From an uncultured bacterium (GTDB taxonomy: Bacteria > Muiribacteriota > Ozemobacteria > Ozemobacterales > Ozemobacteraceae), in contig CALEDQ010000023.1 of NCBI GenBank assembly GCA_937949615.1, positions 62,001 to 126,000 of the forward strand: a stretch of DNA of 64,000 nucleotides. The letters run 5' to 3'. The notes below the pieces were generated by a model, which saw only the letters and a list, made by a program, of their open reading frames with translations, had not been told where the DNA came from and did not search any database. This document shows positions 9,401-17,946 of this stretch, in pieces (positions within the stretch are counted from its first letter, which is position 1; each line of letters opens with the position of its first letter). Position numbers and translations under genes: made by a program.

Positions 9401-12400
9401 GGCCGCAATATCGGCGATGAATACCGCTACATTCTCGAACGGCGCTTTGCAAAAATCTTTCCGGGTAATATGCTGAAGCGGCCAGGGTTGTTGCTGAACC
9501 CCTGGAGCCTTAGAAAGACCGACACCGGAACCCAGGAAGCCTCGGCCGGTGGCGCCTGGGCCGGCGCTCCCGAGCCCGAGGGCCAGATGGCCTCTACCAG
9601 CGGTTTAAAACGCCGGATGAAAGAACTGGCAACGGGTGATGCCGGCGGTTATGGCAGTTATGACTTTCTTGCGAGCGCATCGGTCCTGCTTGCCAATCTA
9701 AAGCCTGACGCAGATGGCACAATCAGTGTGCCGGTTAATGAACTCCAGGGCCTGCGCAATGTTCAGGTAATAGCAGTCGATGGTTTTGACGTCGCCTGCA
9801 GAGAAATAACCGTGCCGGGCGCTGACCCTGAGTTCCTCGACCTGCGCCTTAAAAATGCTCTTGCACCTGAAAAGCATTTTTCTGAACAGAAAAACATTGC
9901 GGTTGTTACAATCGGCGAAGCCGTCAGTGTTGCCGATATCTCGACTGCCCGGGTTGAGGTCTACGACAGTCTTAAGTCTGTTTACCGACTTCTTTCGACC
10001 GTCAACCCCGATGCCAATCTGATAAAATTCGGCTTCATTACCGGCTGGAGCAGCCTCGATGAAAAGCAGAAGCTCGATCTCTACTCGAAATATGCCTGTC
10101 ATGAATTGAATTTCTTTATCAGCCAGCGTGATCGCAGCTTTTTCGAAAAGGTTGTCAAACCCTACATCGCCAACAAGCGCGACCTGACATTTATGGATAA
10201 ATGGCTGCTCGAACGCGATCTGCGTGAATTCACCGAACCCTGGGCCTTTGCAAGACTGAATATCGTCGAAAAAATTCTTCTTGGTCAGAGACTGCCCGAA
10301 ATGGCAGAAACGATCGAGCGGCACGTCAACGAAAAATTCGATCTGCTGCCCGATGACCGAGAAAGATTCAACAGTCTCTTCAAGACCGCTCTGCAGGGAA
10401 ATGCCCTCGAAACCGGTGACAAACTCGGTCTCGAAGGCGGCAAAAAGATGTACAGCGACAAACTTGAAAGAGGCCGGCGTGATGAACTTGACGATATGCC
10501 TGTGCCAGAACCGGCACCGATGGATTTCGGTAAAGGCATCATGCCGTCGGCAAGAGTCGCAAAACCTATGGCTGCCCCGGCTCCGCCCCCGCCGCCTTCT
10601 GTAATGGCCAAAGAAAGTAAAATTGCTTTTAAAAGCAAGGCTGACTTTTCTGAAAGCGAAGAGATGGCTGACGCTGCGCCGAGTTTTGACGAGGATGCTT
10701 TCGATGTCGAAAGCGACTCAGAGATGCGCGAGCCGGTGCGGCAGTTGTTCAGGCAGGTTGATAAGACTGAAGAGTGGGTCGAAAACAACTACTATCAGCT
10801 GCCGATCGAACAACAGACCGCTGATCTGATTCAAGTTAATGCCTTCTGGCGTGATTATGCAATGCGTAAGCCAGGGCGCCCCTTTGTTTCTGGCAACTTT
10901 ATCTTCGCTACCCGTAATTTTTCTGAAATGATGCTGGCTCTGGCTGTTCTTGACTTGCCGTTCGCCGCCGAAAAGCATGGCAGCGAGTTTGATGGCCCGC
11001 GTATGACGATAAAAGCAGGCAGTAACGCTGTCGTTTTCCTTGAAGAGATTGGAACGGCAAGCGAGTCAGCAGATATTGCCAGCATTCTCACCGGTCAGAA
11101 CTTCTTTGCACAGAACGATCGCTACCGCTATGAGCGTAATGAGCGTTTCGACAAATTCGTCACCGATGAATTCCTTACTCGTATTGTTTATGGCTGCCAG
11201 GTAGTGGTTACCAACCCGACTTCGTCGCGGCGCAAGATCGATGTGCTGATGCAGATTCCAGAAGGAGCGCTGCCGGTTCTCAGAAGTCTGTATACCCGCA
11301 GTGTTCACATGCAGCTGGAAGCCTATTCGACGCAGACATTCGAGTATTTCTTCTATTTCCCGAAAGCCGGCAGCTGGAAGCATTACCCGGTTCACGTTTC
11401 TGAAAACGAAGTGATGCTTGCTACCACAAAGCCGTTTGTCTTCAAGGTTGTCGAAGAGCTGACGAACTTTGACAAGAACTCATGGCCATGGCTGTCGCAG
11501 AACGGCACCGACGCCCAGGTGCTTGAATACCTCGAAAAGAACAACGTCGAAAGACTCGATCTGGTTCAAATCGCTTTCAGACTTAAAGATCGCGACTTCT
11601 TCATCAAAGCTACCGATCTTTTGAAGAAACGCCATGTATTCAACGACGTTATCTGGTCTTATGGTCTGATGCATGGTCATTTGCCGGCTATCAAAGACTA
11701 TCTGCCGTATACTGCCCTTGCCGGTCAGGTAGGCAGCAGTTTTAAGAGCGAACTGCTCACGGTTGATCCGGTGGTGCGGCACACTTATCAGCATCGTGAA
11801 TACTGGCCGCTGGTAAATGCCCGTGTTTACCCGCTCGGCAAGCGTCGCGAAATTCTCAACCAGCAGTTCGCGGCCCAGTATCATGCTCTGCTGGCCGATC
11901 TGAGATATCGCAGTCAGCTGAGTGATTACGATCTGATGGCGGTTGTCTATTATCTGCTGCTGCAGGACAGAATCGAAGAGGCGTCGACGTTCTTTACGAA
12001 AATAAAGGATGCCGCAGTCATCGAAACCATTCAGTACAAGTATATAAAAGCCTACCTGGCGTTTTCGCATCAGCAGGTCGATGAAGCGGTCGGTATCGCT
12101 GAACCGTTCAAAAACTACCCGGTACAGCGCTGGCAGGTGCTGTTTGCCGATGTTCTGGCACAGGCAGCCGAAATCAAAGGTGGCCAGGTGCAGATCAGTG
12201 ACGAAGAAGACCGAGACCAGAAGCAGCGTCTGCTCGCCGCTTCCCAGCCGGACATCGAACTGAGTGTCGAAAACCGGGTTGTGACCCTGCGGCAGCGCAA
12301 TCTCAAGGCCGTCAGAATCAGCTATTACCTTATGGATATCGAACTGCTGTTCTCGCGTAAACCTTTTGTTCAGGAGGTCTCAGGGCAGTTTTCGATTATC

Positions 12401-12820
12401 AGCCCGAACTATTCTGAAGAACTGTTGCTTGAAGGCAAGCCCGAAGAAATCAAGATCGCGCTGCCCGAAAAATTCAGGGATCGCAATCTGATGATCGAGG
12501 TAACCGGCGCCGGTCTGACAAGAAACATCGCTTACTACCCGCACTCTCTGGCGGTCAGCATGCTCGAAGCCTACGGTCAGCTGCAGGTTCGCCACCAGCA
12601 GACAGGCAAACCGATTGTCAGCGCTTATGTCAAGGTTTATTCGCGCGACAGCTCCGGCCAGGTAAGCTTCTATAAAGATGGTTATACCGACCTGCGCGGT
12701 CGCTTCGATTACGCATCACTTAGCACCAGTCAGCTGGACAATGTCGAAAAGTTTTCGATTCTGATCATGAGCGATGAAGCAGGCTCGCTGATTCGTGAAG
12801 CTGCCCCGCCAAACCGCTGA
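6461..12820 (+). CDS. Giant secreted alpha-2-macroglobulin-like protein without thioester
   Basis: 2119 aa with a signal peptide (about 1-27, ending SWAVEIG) and AGGAGG 4 nt before the ATG. Residues 30-415 look helical. A macroglobulin-like segment begins near 425 (CRPVYQPGEPVKLTVRVKN), comparable with the equivalent part of the A2M at 42117-48134, and beta-rich domains continue to about 1130. A Pro/Ala/Met and acidic low-complexity stretch at about 1350-1420 resembles the one in that protein. The C-terminus has a carboxypeptidase-regulatory-like fold (GKPIVSAYVKVYSRD...). No CxEQ thioester motif is present anywhere. It probably acts in the periplasm or at the cell surface. Divergent from the barrel operon; followed by a terminator. 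Family membership is by eye. Confidence 0.6.
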   Translation: MKAVALKTRVIVFLLFLINLTGGSWAVEIGFDEEFSLAEDRSVPLQQLIPGTEDYYYYHCLYYQSKGETAKVASLLQQWVSRYSHSSRYEEIRTRQLLLDFSRNPESILKFIIERLNLQFNHARQQPITSRSFPSRMPAEWLDYQNLKNIALREYNDLSGFKYPGLEALVKEEFVGDRRRDLLNRLQYPDGEEIAQMVIDDLQHQYSGGFGSLPIHGKLLPEQLDFCSRAMPALLEQTPFVLARLKKMQPGADSTWETDQVEKLAVLKQMYAFVSPLQPAFNSLKAHLLYNILDLQRNAGSYDRNAFLEYLKLPRNVGYIDRNYLNSNDWKYNRADLNADFRQVSLCPAINNDEPLIRDYLARFMLEDKGSKAFSGIIESEYLKRLLAETMIVNVAGDLEQWFSLLGGQAVKELKERIELEFLPTCRPVYQPGEPVKLTVRVKNVNRLMLKIYKLNLASYYRENGSEVSTAIDLDGLVANEELSFDYKHPAWQRHEETFVLDKLGERGVYIVELIGNGISSRAMIRRGQLSYLQCASAAGHVFTVFDEQRQQVKDAVILLAGSEYRPDQNGQIVVPYTTSPGNRQVIIRQGEFAALHTFNHLGETYSLEASIHVDREALLAGRNARVIVRPVLSINGCPADVGLLQEPALLITSVDRDGVSSTREIADFKLFNDKEAVHEFKTPDKLRSVTFALRGRIDNLSNGRKDDLSVARSFTINGIDNTERTHAFFVRRENGEYVAELLGKSGEPCPDRVINLEISHRLIRRNVTGSLQTDEKGRIYLGRLDDVEYVKLSAPDGVSFDLLPVGGQNTIADSIAAPLDYEIRVPRTDNQDKPMADQICLYELRGGELVREWRSAVSLVPGFYSIKGLPAGDYEMYIRQSQQKIAIRIADGKVLGGYVISKRRGLPLNNTSTLQITEAKVSEDAKLLIRLANSGKKSRVHIVVGNFMPEFRPFAEFAAIGGPVFPMIALTPPVSRYVSGRNIGDEYRYILERRFAKIFPGNMLKRPGLLLNPWSLRKTDTGTQEASAGGAWAGAPEPEGQMASTSGLKRRMKELATGDAGGYGSYDFLASASVLLANLKPDADGTISVPVNELQGLRNVQVIAVDGFDVACREITVPGADPEFLDLRLKNALAPEKHFSEQKNIAVVTIGEAVSVADISTARVEVYDSLKSVYRLLSTVNPDANLIKFGFITGWSSLDEKQKLDLYSKYACHELNFFISQRDRSFFEKVVKPYIANKRDLTFMDKWLLERDLREFTEPWAFARLNIVEKILLGQRLPEMAETIERHVNEKFDLLPDDRERFNSLFKTALQGNALETGDKLGLEGGKKMYSDKLERGRRDELDDMPVPEPAPMDFGKGIMPSARVAKPMAAPAPPPPPSVMAKESKIAFKSKADFSESEEMADAAPSFDEDAFDVESDSEMREPVRQLFRQVDKTEEWVENNYYQLPIEQQTADLIQVNAFWRDYAMRKPGRPFVSGNFIFATRNFSEMMLALAVLDLPFAAEKHGSEFDGPRMTIKAGSNAVVFLEEIGTASESADIASILTGQNFFAQNDRYRYERNERFDKFVTDEFLTRIVYGCQVVVTNPTSSRRKIDVLMQIPEGALPVLRSLYTRSVHMQLEAYSTQTFEYFFYFPKAGSWKHYPVHVSENEVMLATTKPFVFKVVEELTNFDKNSWPWLSQNGTDAQVLEYLEKNNVERLDLVQIAFRLKDRDFFIKATDLLKKRHVFNDVIWSYGLMHGHLPAIKDYLPYTALAGQVGSSFKSELLTVDPVVRHTYQHREYWPLVNARVYPLGKRREILNQQFAAQYHALLADLRYRSQLSDYDLMAVVYYLLLQDRIEEASTFFTKIKDAAVIETIQYKYIKAYLAFSHQQVDEAVGIAEPFKNYPVQRWQVLFADVLAQAAEIKGGQVQISDEEDRDQKQRLLAASQPDIELSVENRVVTLRQRNLKAVRISYYLMDIELLFSRKPFVQEVSGQFSIISPNYSEELLLEGKPEEIKIALPEKFRDRNLMIEVTGAGLTRNIAYYPHSLAVSMLEAYGQLQVRHQQTGKPIVSAYVKVYSRDSSGQVSFYKDGYTDLRGRFDYASLSTSQLDNVEKFSILIMSDEAGSLIREAAPPNR

Positions 12821-12860
12821 GACAAAGGTAATTCGACTGCTGGACCATTAATCGATAATG

Positions 12861-12902
12861 CCGGGCTCTGAAGGAAAATTCTTTCAGAGCCCGGTTTTTT
12901 AT
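12861..12902 (+). terminator. Terminator after the 2119-aa gene
   Basis: Stem CCGGGCTCTGAA(A)G with its complement, a short A/T loop, then TTTTTT. It lies 40 nt beyond the stop codon. Confidence 0.85.
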
Positions 12903-13016
12903 TAATAAATTGGCCGCTTTTGTCGATAGGTGCTGAAAATTTGTTTGCAATATGGTTTTGCGGCGGTTTATCTTATAGCTGTTATGGTTACCAGATTTTA
13001 AAAAGGAACGGTGATT

Positions 13017-13979
13017 ATGATCCCGGGCATGTTGAAAGCCAGCGACCTTGACGAACTTAAAGAAGTGATTGAGAGCGAAAAAGCACTGCTGATGATCGAG
13101 AGAGACGTCTATTGGCCCAAATGGGATTCCCCATGGTGGTACATGCTGCTTCTCGATGAGACTGCGCGGCTGGCAGAAATTCCCGTGCCGGTCTTCAAAG
13201 AACTGTTGACCTGCGCTGACCGGCAGTTTCTTAAGATTTTCCCGGTCAGAGAAGAGGACGTTGATGGCCCCGTGAATGGGCATACCGAAGTAATGTGCTT
13301 CTGCTTTTTTGGCGGCCTGATGAAACTGGCTGCAAAGCTTGAATTCGACGTTTTCGCCCATGTTCCGTGGGCAAAAGACTGGGTGAATCGCTACCAGCTG
13401 CCAGATGGCGGCTACAACTGTGACGAAAGCGTCTATACCGGCAGCGGCAAAAGCTCGCTGATTTCGACTACCGTAATGCTCGAAGGCATGATCGAGTATG
13501 CTCGTTTCAGTCAGCAGCCCGATATTTTTGCGGCCAATATGCAGAAGGCGGTCAGCTATCTGCTCAAACATCAGCTGTTTCTGACCAGCAAAGGCCAGCC
13601 TGTAGAAGGAACCAGCTGGGACAAAGTCATCTTCCCGCGTTTTTATGAATTCGATTTCACCCGTGGTCTCGAGGTCGTGTTTGATTTTCTGCTGCTGACC
13701 GGTAAAAAGGTCAGGGGCATTGCAGTCGAAAAGGCTCTGGCTCTGCTCGATAAAAAGATCGCCGCGAAGCTGGATCACTCGGAAAAACCATGGCTAAGCG
13801 AAGAAAAGACCGTTTCATACTATATCGAAAAACCGATTCTGTTTAAAGACATGGCCAATGTTCCGCTGGTGATGAAGAAGCTCAACAGCAGCACACCGAA
13901 CGAATTCGTGCCGGCAATGCTCGCCAGAGTGGCCAAAAAATACCAAGAAGTGAAGAGTCGCGGCCTCATCGTTGCCTGA
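13017..13979 (+). CDS. Hypothetical alpha/alpha-toroid (prenyltransferase-like) protein
   Basis: 320 aa. The ATG at 13017 sits 9 nt after AAGGA and is preferred to the GTG at 13011. No signal peptide or membrane helix is seen. The segment WVNRYQLPDGGYNCDES (about 125-141) resembles the PDGG repeats of squalene cyclase and prenyltransferase alpha/alpha toroids, and the rest is mostly helical with many aromatic residues. A catalytic motif such as DxDD is not evident, so a function cannot be given. It stands alone between two terminators. Confidence 0.5.
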   Translation: MIPGMLKASDLDELKEVIESEKALLMIERDVYWPKWDSPWWYMLLLDETARLAEIPVPVFKELLTCADRQFLKIFPVREEDVDGPVNGHTEVMCFCFFGGLMKLAAKLEFDVFAHVPWAKDWVNRYQLPDGGYNCDESVYTGSGKSSLISTTVMLEGMIEYARFSQQPDIFAANMQKAVSYLLKHQLFLTSKGQPVEGTSWDKVIFPRFYEFDFTRGLEVVFDFLLLTGKKVRGIAVEKALALLDKKIAAKLDHSEKPWLSEEKTVSYYIEKPILFKDMANVPLVMKKLNSSTPNEFVPAMLARVAKKYQEVKSRGLIVA

Positions 13980-14003
13980 AACTGACGGCCGACCTCAATT
14001 TTC

Positions 14004-14046
14004 GCAATAAAAAAAGCTGCCCGGCACGGGCAGCTTTTTTTATTGC
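14004..14046. terminator. Bidirectional terminator
   Basis: A perfect inverted repeat centred at 14025, with a GCTGCCCG core flanked by A7/T7 arms, between convergent genes (plus gene ending 13979, serA ending 14057). Confidence 0.88.
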
Positions 14047-14056
14047 AACTGAAAGG

Positions 14057-14986
14057 TTACTTGTTGACCTGGAAGGTTTTGTCGCCTTTTTCGAAGAAAT
14101 TGACGATCTGTCTGACGGCGGCGACGCCGGCGTTGACGTTGGCTTCTTCGGTCTGGGCGCCGCATTTTTTGGCGGTGCCATAATAGCGGTCAGCATATTC
14201 TTTTTCGAGTTCAGCAGCACAATCAGGTGCCACGTCTGATGAATAGCGGAAATCTTTGCGGCTGGCAAAAATCTTTTTGAGACTTTCTTCGCAGATGACT
14301 TCCTTGCGGGCGGTGTTGATAAGCACGGCGCCTTTGGGCATGCGGTTCATCAGGTCGAAATTGATCGATTTTTTGGTGGTTTCAGTAGCGGGAATATGCA
14401 GAGATACGAAATCACAGGTGCTGTAGAGGTTTTCGATCTTGTCGATAAATTTGACGCCTTCTTTTTCCATGGCTTCTTTGGTGACGAACGGGTCAAAAGC
14501 GTAGACTTCCATGTTGAAGCCATGGGCGATTTTGGCGAGAGCGCGACCAACTGCGCCGAAGGCGTGCAGGCCAAGTTTTTTGCCCTTGAGTTCGCTGCCT
14601 GACTTACCATTGAATTTGCAGCGGCAGATGTAGATCATCAGGCCGATCGCCAGTTCGGCAACGGCATTCGAGTTCTGGCCGGGGGTGTTCATGGCGACGA
14701 TTTTGCGGGCGGTCGCGGCTGCCAGGTCGATATTGTCATAACCGGCACCGGCTCTGACGATGATCTGCAGTTTTTCGGCTGCGTCAATGATTTCTTTCGA
14801 GGCGAGGTCGCTGCGGATGATCAGAGCGTCGGCGTCTTTGACGGCGGCTTTGAACTGTGCGACCTCGGTGTATTTTTCGAGCAGTTCCATTTTATATTCG
14901 GCTTTGCCCTTGATGACGTCTTTCATCAGGTTGACAGCTTCAGGGGCAAAAGGTTTGTCGGTAGCCACGAGAATTTTCTTCGTCAT
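14057..14986 (-). CDS. serA: D-3-phosphoglycerate dehydrogenase, short Lys-type
   Basis: 309 aa, so it lacks the C-terminal ACT/regulatory domain of long SerA proteins. It oxidises 3-phosphoglycerate in the first step of serine synthesis. The nucleotide-binding region is KKLGLHAFGAVGRALA (137-152) and the catalytic Arg lies in NTAR (R227). The usual catalytic His (PHxGxxT) is replaced: the aligned segment reads TAKKCGAQTEEA, putting Lys at 274. From memory, Entamoeba and Bacteroides PGDHs form a group with the same His-to-Lys change. It follows serC by 80 nt on the same strand, which supports the serine assignment. Feedback control by serine through an ACT domain is not expected. Confidence 0.88.
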   Translation of the reverse strand: MTKKILVATDKPFAPEAVNLMKDVIKGKAEYKMELLEKYTEVAQFKAAVKDADALIIRSDLASKEIIDAAEKLQIIVRAGAGYDNIDLAAATARKIVAMNTPGQNSNAVAELAIGLMIYICRCKFNGKSGSELKGKKLGLHAFGAVGRALAKIAHGFNMEVYAFDPFVTKEAMEKEGVKFIDKIENLYSTCDFVSLHIPATETTKKSINFDLMNRMPKGAVLINTARKEVICEESLKKIFASRKDFRYSSDVAPDCAAELEKEYADRYYGTAKKCGAQTEEANVNAGVAAVRQIVNFFEKGDKTFQVNK

Positions 14987-15011
14987 TGTTCTTTCCTTTG
15001 CGTTTTTGTTA

Positions 15012-15035
15012 ATATCCCCGCTTGCGCGGGGATAT
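15012..15035 (-). promoter_or_regulatory. Perfect hairpin between serC and serA
   Basis: A 10-bp stem (ATATCCCCGC / GCGGGGATAT) with a 4-nt loop. No proper T-run follows on the minus strand. It may protect or process the serC-serA transcript, or partly attenuate serA. Confidence 0.45.
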
Positions 15036-15066
15036 GTTTAATGCCAGTTAGATAGAGTCAGTCAGG

Positions 15067-16149
15067 TCAGGAATTTTCTTTGTCGAACTTTCTGATGAAG
15101 TCAGCAAGTTTCTGGCAGCCTTCGATTGGCATGGCGTTGTAAACAGAAGCGCGCATACCACCGATGCTGCGGTGACCCTTGAGGGTTACCAGCCCCTGAG
15201 CAGAGGCCTGTTTGAGGAACTTTTCATTGAGTTCTTCGCTGTCGGTGAAGAACGGGATATTCATCAGCGAGCGGTCGGCTGCGTCTTTTACATGGGCCTT
15301 GAACAGTTTGGAGCTGTCGATGGCATCATAAATGATCGCGGCTTTTTTGCGGTTGAGGGCTTCAAAATGTTCAACCCCGCCGAGTTCGAGCATGTGATCG
15401 AATACCAGTTTGGCGATGTAGATGCCATAGGTTGGGGGAGTGTTGAACATCGAGCCGTTGTCGGCATGGGTTTTATAGTCGAGCATGGTCGGCAGATTCG
15501 GCACGAGGCCAAGCAGATCTTCGCGAACGATGACGATGACAACGCCGGCCGGCCCGATATTTTTCTGGGCGCCAGCATAGATGAGGCCGTAATCAGCGAC
15601 GTTGCATTTTTCGCTCATGATGTTCGAAGACATATCGGCAACTATCGGAATGCTGACTTTGGGCGGAACCATGTTCTTGGTGCCGTAAATGGTGTTGTTC
15701 GGGGTGATGTGCAGGTAGTCAGCATCTTTTCTGACTTTGGCTGCATCGTATTTGGGGAAATATTTGTGGTTATCGGCTTTTGATGAAGCAACGATGTTGA
15801 CATCGACGCCGTATTTCTGGGCTTCTTTGATGGCTTTTCCCGACCATTCGCCAGAATCGACATAATCAGCCTTTTTGGTTTTGGCCAGATTCATCGGAAT
15901 CATGAGAAACTGCAGAGAGGCCCCGCCCTGCAGGAAAAGCACTTTGTAGTTGGCAGGAATATTCATCAGCTTGCGAAGACCGGCTTCGGCGTCGTCGATG
16001 ATTTTTTGATAGGTGGAAGAGCGGTGACTGAGTTCCATTACGCTCATGCCGCAGCCTTTATAATCAAGCATTTCAGCTGCTGCCTGCTGCAGAACTTTTT
16101 CTGGAAGCACGGCCGGACCGGCGGAAAAATTGTAAACTCTGTGTGCCAT
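15067..16149 (-). CDS. serC: Phosphoserine aminotransferase SerC
   Basis: 360 aa from the ATG at 16149. That start has AGGAG upstream and gives the family N-terminus (MAHRVYNFSAGPAVLPEKVL); an upstream ATG would add 20 unlikely residues. It converts 3-phosphohydroxypyruvate and glutamate to phosphoserine with PLP. Typical blocks are LFLQGGASLQF and the PLP-lysine segment YAGAQKNIGPAG. C-terminal motifs (KGHRSIGGMRASVYNAMP) bind substrate phosphate. It is first in a two-gene serC-serA unit. A phosphoserine phosphatase gene is not in the window. Confidence 0.96.
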   Translation of the reverse strand: MAHRVYNFSAGPAVLPEKVLQQAAAEMLDYKGCGMSVMELSHRSSTYQKIIDDAEAGLRKLMNIPANYKVLFLQGGASLQFLMIPMNLAKTKKADYVDSGEWSGKAIKEAQKYGVDVNIVASSKADNHKYFPKYDAAKVRKDADYLHITPNNTIYGTKNMVPPKVSIPIVADMSSNIMSEKCNVADYGLIYAGAQKNIGPAGVVIVIVREDLLGLVPNLPTMLDYKTHADNGSMFNTPPTYGIYIAKLVFDHMLELGGVEHFEALNRKKAAIIYDAIDSSKLFKAHVKDAADRSLMNIPFFTDSEELNEKFLKQASAQGLVTLKGHRSIGGMRASVYNAMPIEGCQKLADFIRKFDKENS

Positions 16150-16345
16150 AACTGTCTCCTTTAAATTATGCTCCTGGCAGGTGCAAAATTCCTTTCCTTG
16201 TCGAAGCATTTTTACTCTCTATAGCACCGACCGGCGGGCAAGTCAACCCATTAAAACCGCCCAAAGATTCTTTGTGGAGGTAAGAGGTTGAGAAATTGAT
16301 GGGGTGGTGTTATCTTTAGGGCATACTCCTGATGAGAGGTTGCCG

Positions 16346-17515
16346 ATGCGAAAGTTCAGTGCCGGTTTGTTGATGGTCGCTGCATGTGCTGTTTTTAACG
16401 GTGCGCTTGAACGCCCGCCTTTTTTGATGCCAGCATGGGCGCAGGAGGAAACCGCAGAAGCTTCTGCTAACAAAGAAGATGCTCAAATTCTCTTTTCCGA
16501 GGCTCTCGATCTCAAAAAAGCCGGTAAAATGCCGGAAGCAATTGATACTTTTGCCAGGGCCATGCGCCTCGACCGTTCGATTCTTGCCCAGGATGACCAG
16601 GGTCTGATCGAAGCCCTCAAAAAAGATTGTGAAGAAAAACTGGCCAAGAGCCCTGATGACGTTAAACTGCTCGAAACCCTTGGTTTCGTTCATGCGGTCT
16701 GCTATTCAGACCATAAATCGGCAATCGAATGTTATGAGAAAGTTTTTAACCTGGTAACCGACGAAAAGGTTAAAGAACGTACTGCCAGTCTGATTGAACG
16801 CCTGCGCGAAACCGAAATGGCGCAGAGCAGTTATCAGCAGGAAGTCAGCGCCCAGCTCCGCGATGAGCGCCTCAAAAGCTGGAGCGAAATGGAAAAACTC
16901 GAAAAGTTTGGCGAAGAGACCGCAGTCAATCAGGCGAAATCTGCGCAGCTTGCCGAAGCCTATAAGCAGAAAGACAGCCTGAAAAATAAAATTCCGCAGC
17001 TCGAAGAAGAACTCAAAGATCTGCAGGAACAGCATGCCAAGGCAAAACGCCTCTGGTATTCGCTCAAAGATGACCTTTATGATCGACGCAAGGGGCGGCT
17101 CGAAGACGATATTGCCGCCAAAGAAGCTGAGCTTGCCAAAGCCAGAAGCGAACTAGATGAAATAGAAAGCACTTCGTCAACCCTGGAACGTGAGCTGAGT
17201 GCCGTCGAAAAAGAAAAAGAAGCCAGTCCAATCCGCAGCTACGACGAAAACTCATCCACAGAACCCGCGCCAGATGGTGGCGAGCCGCCGACGCAGCCAC
17301 CGAGTAACGACTATAATGCTCCGCCCGCTGACGGTCAGCCTTCAGGCGAAGCATTGCCGACCGGCAATCCCGATTTCCCGTCTGAGGGCTCTGTTGGTGG
17401 GCCCGGTGCCGGTGAACCGCTTGTCGACGACAGCGATACTGACGCCTCCGGTTCAGGCGATGCAGGCAGTGGCAGTTCTAACGGCAAACTCGACGAGCTT
17501 ATAGAAAATCTCTAA
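16346..17515 (+). CDS. Exported TPR and coiled-coil protein
   Basis: 389 aa from the ATG at 16346, which begins a signal peptide ending near AWA-QEE (about residue 34). Residues 45-140 contain TPR-like helices (AQILFSEALDLKKAGKMPEAIDTFARAMRLD). Residues 140-300 are a long charged coiled coil. The tail (300-375) is rich in Pro, Gly, Ser and Asp and is probably disordered. The function is unknown; a periplasmic scaffold role is plausible. It is a single gene followed by a terminator and a convergent ferredoxin. Confidence 0.65.
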   Translation: MRKFSAGLLMVAACAVFNGALERPPFLMPAWAQEETAEASANKEDAQILFSEALDLKKAGKMPEAIDTFARAMRLDRSILAQDDQGLIEALKKDCEEKLAKSPDDVKLLETLGFVHAVCYSDHKSAIECYEKVFNLVTDEKVKERTASLIERLRETEMAQSSYQQEVSAQLRDERLKSWSEMEKLEKFGEETAVNQAKSAQLAEAYKQKDSLKNKIPQLEEELKDLQEQHAKAKRLWYSLKDDLYDRRKGRLEDDIAAKEAELAKARSELDEIESTSSTLERELSAVEKEKEASPIRSYDENSSTEPAPDGGEPPTQPPSNDYNAPPADGQPSGEALPTGNPDFPSEGSVGGPGAGEPLVDDSDTDASGSGDAGSGSSNGKLDELIENL

Positions 17516-17525
17516 GCTGAAATCG

Positions 17526-17566
17526 CAATAAAAAAGCCGCCAGATTTAATCTGGCGGCTTTTTATT
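17526..17566. terminator. Bidirectional terminator
   Basis: AAAAAGCCGCCAGATT pairs with its complement, with A- and T-runs on both sides, between the convergent TPR gene and the ferredoxin gene. Confidence 0.87.
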
Positions 17567-17571
17567 AAAAA

Positions 17572-17742
17572 TTACAGGCTCAGAGCTTCAACCGGGCAGG
17601 CTGAAACGCAGGCGCCGCATTCGATGCAACCGTCGCCTTTATAAACGACTTTGCCGTCTTTCATTTCAAGAACTTCTACCGGGCAGGTGCCTGTGCAGGC
17701 GCCACAACCAACACATTTGTCACTGTCGACTTTGATAGCCAT
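17572..17742 (-). CDS. Small 2[4Fe-4S] ferredoxin
   Basis: 56 aa, read directly from the DNA. The protein has two CxxCxxCxxxCP clusters: CVGCGACTGTCP at residues 10-21 and CIECGACVSACP at 39-50 (first Cys taken within DGCIECG). This is the clostridial-type low-potential electron carrier. AAGGAG precedes the ATG at 17742. It is a lone gene, convergent with the TPR protein gene, so its redox partner cannot be told. Its presence fits an anaerobic or facultatively anaerobic life. Confidence 0.95.
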   Translation of the reverse strand: MAIKVDSDKCVGCGACTGTCPVEVLEMKDGKVVYKGDGCIECGACVSACPVEALSL

Positions 17743-17946
17743 CACGGTTCTCCTTGTTTCAGCAATTTTGTGCTGCGTAATGCCTGCATGATAATAAATT
17801 ATTGCCCGCTTGTAAAGTTTTAGAATTTCGCCATGAATTTTGCCGGGCTGCCGGCTGAGTTTTGTGTTGCTTCAATTGGCTTATGGTTAAGGTTGTGATA
17901 CAATCGCCGCATGTCAGGTCATAAAACTTCCGGAGGTCGCGCAAAG

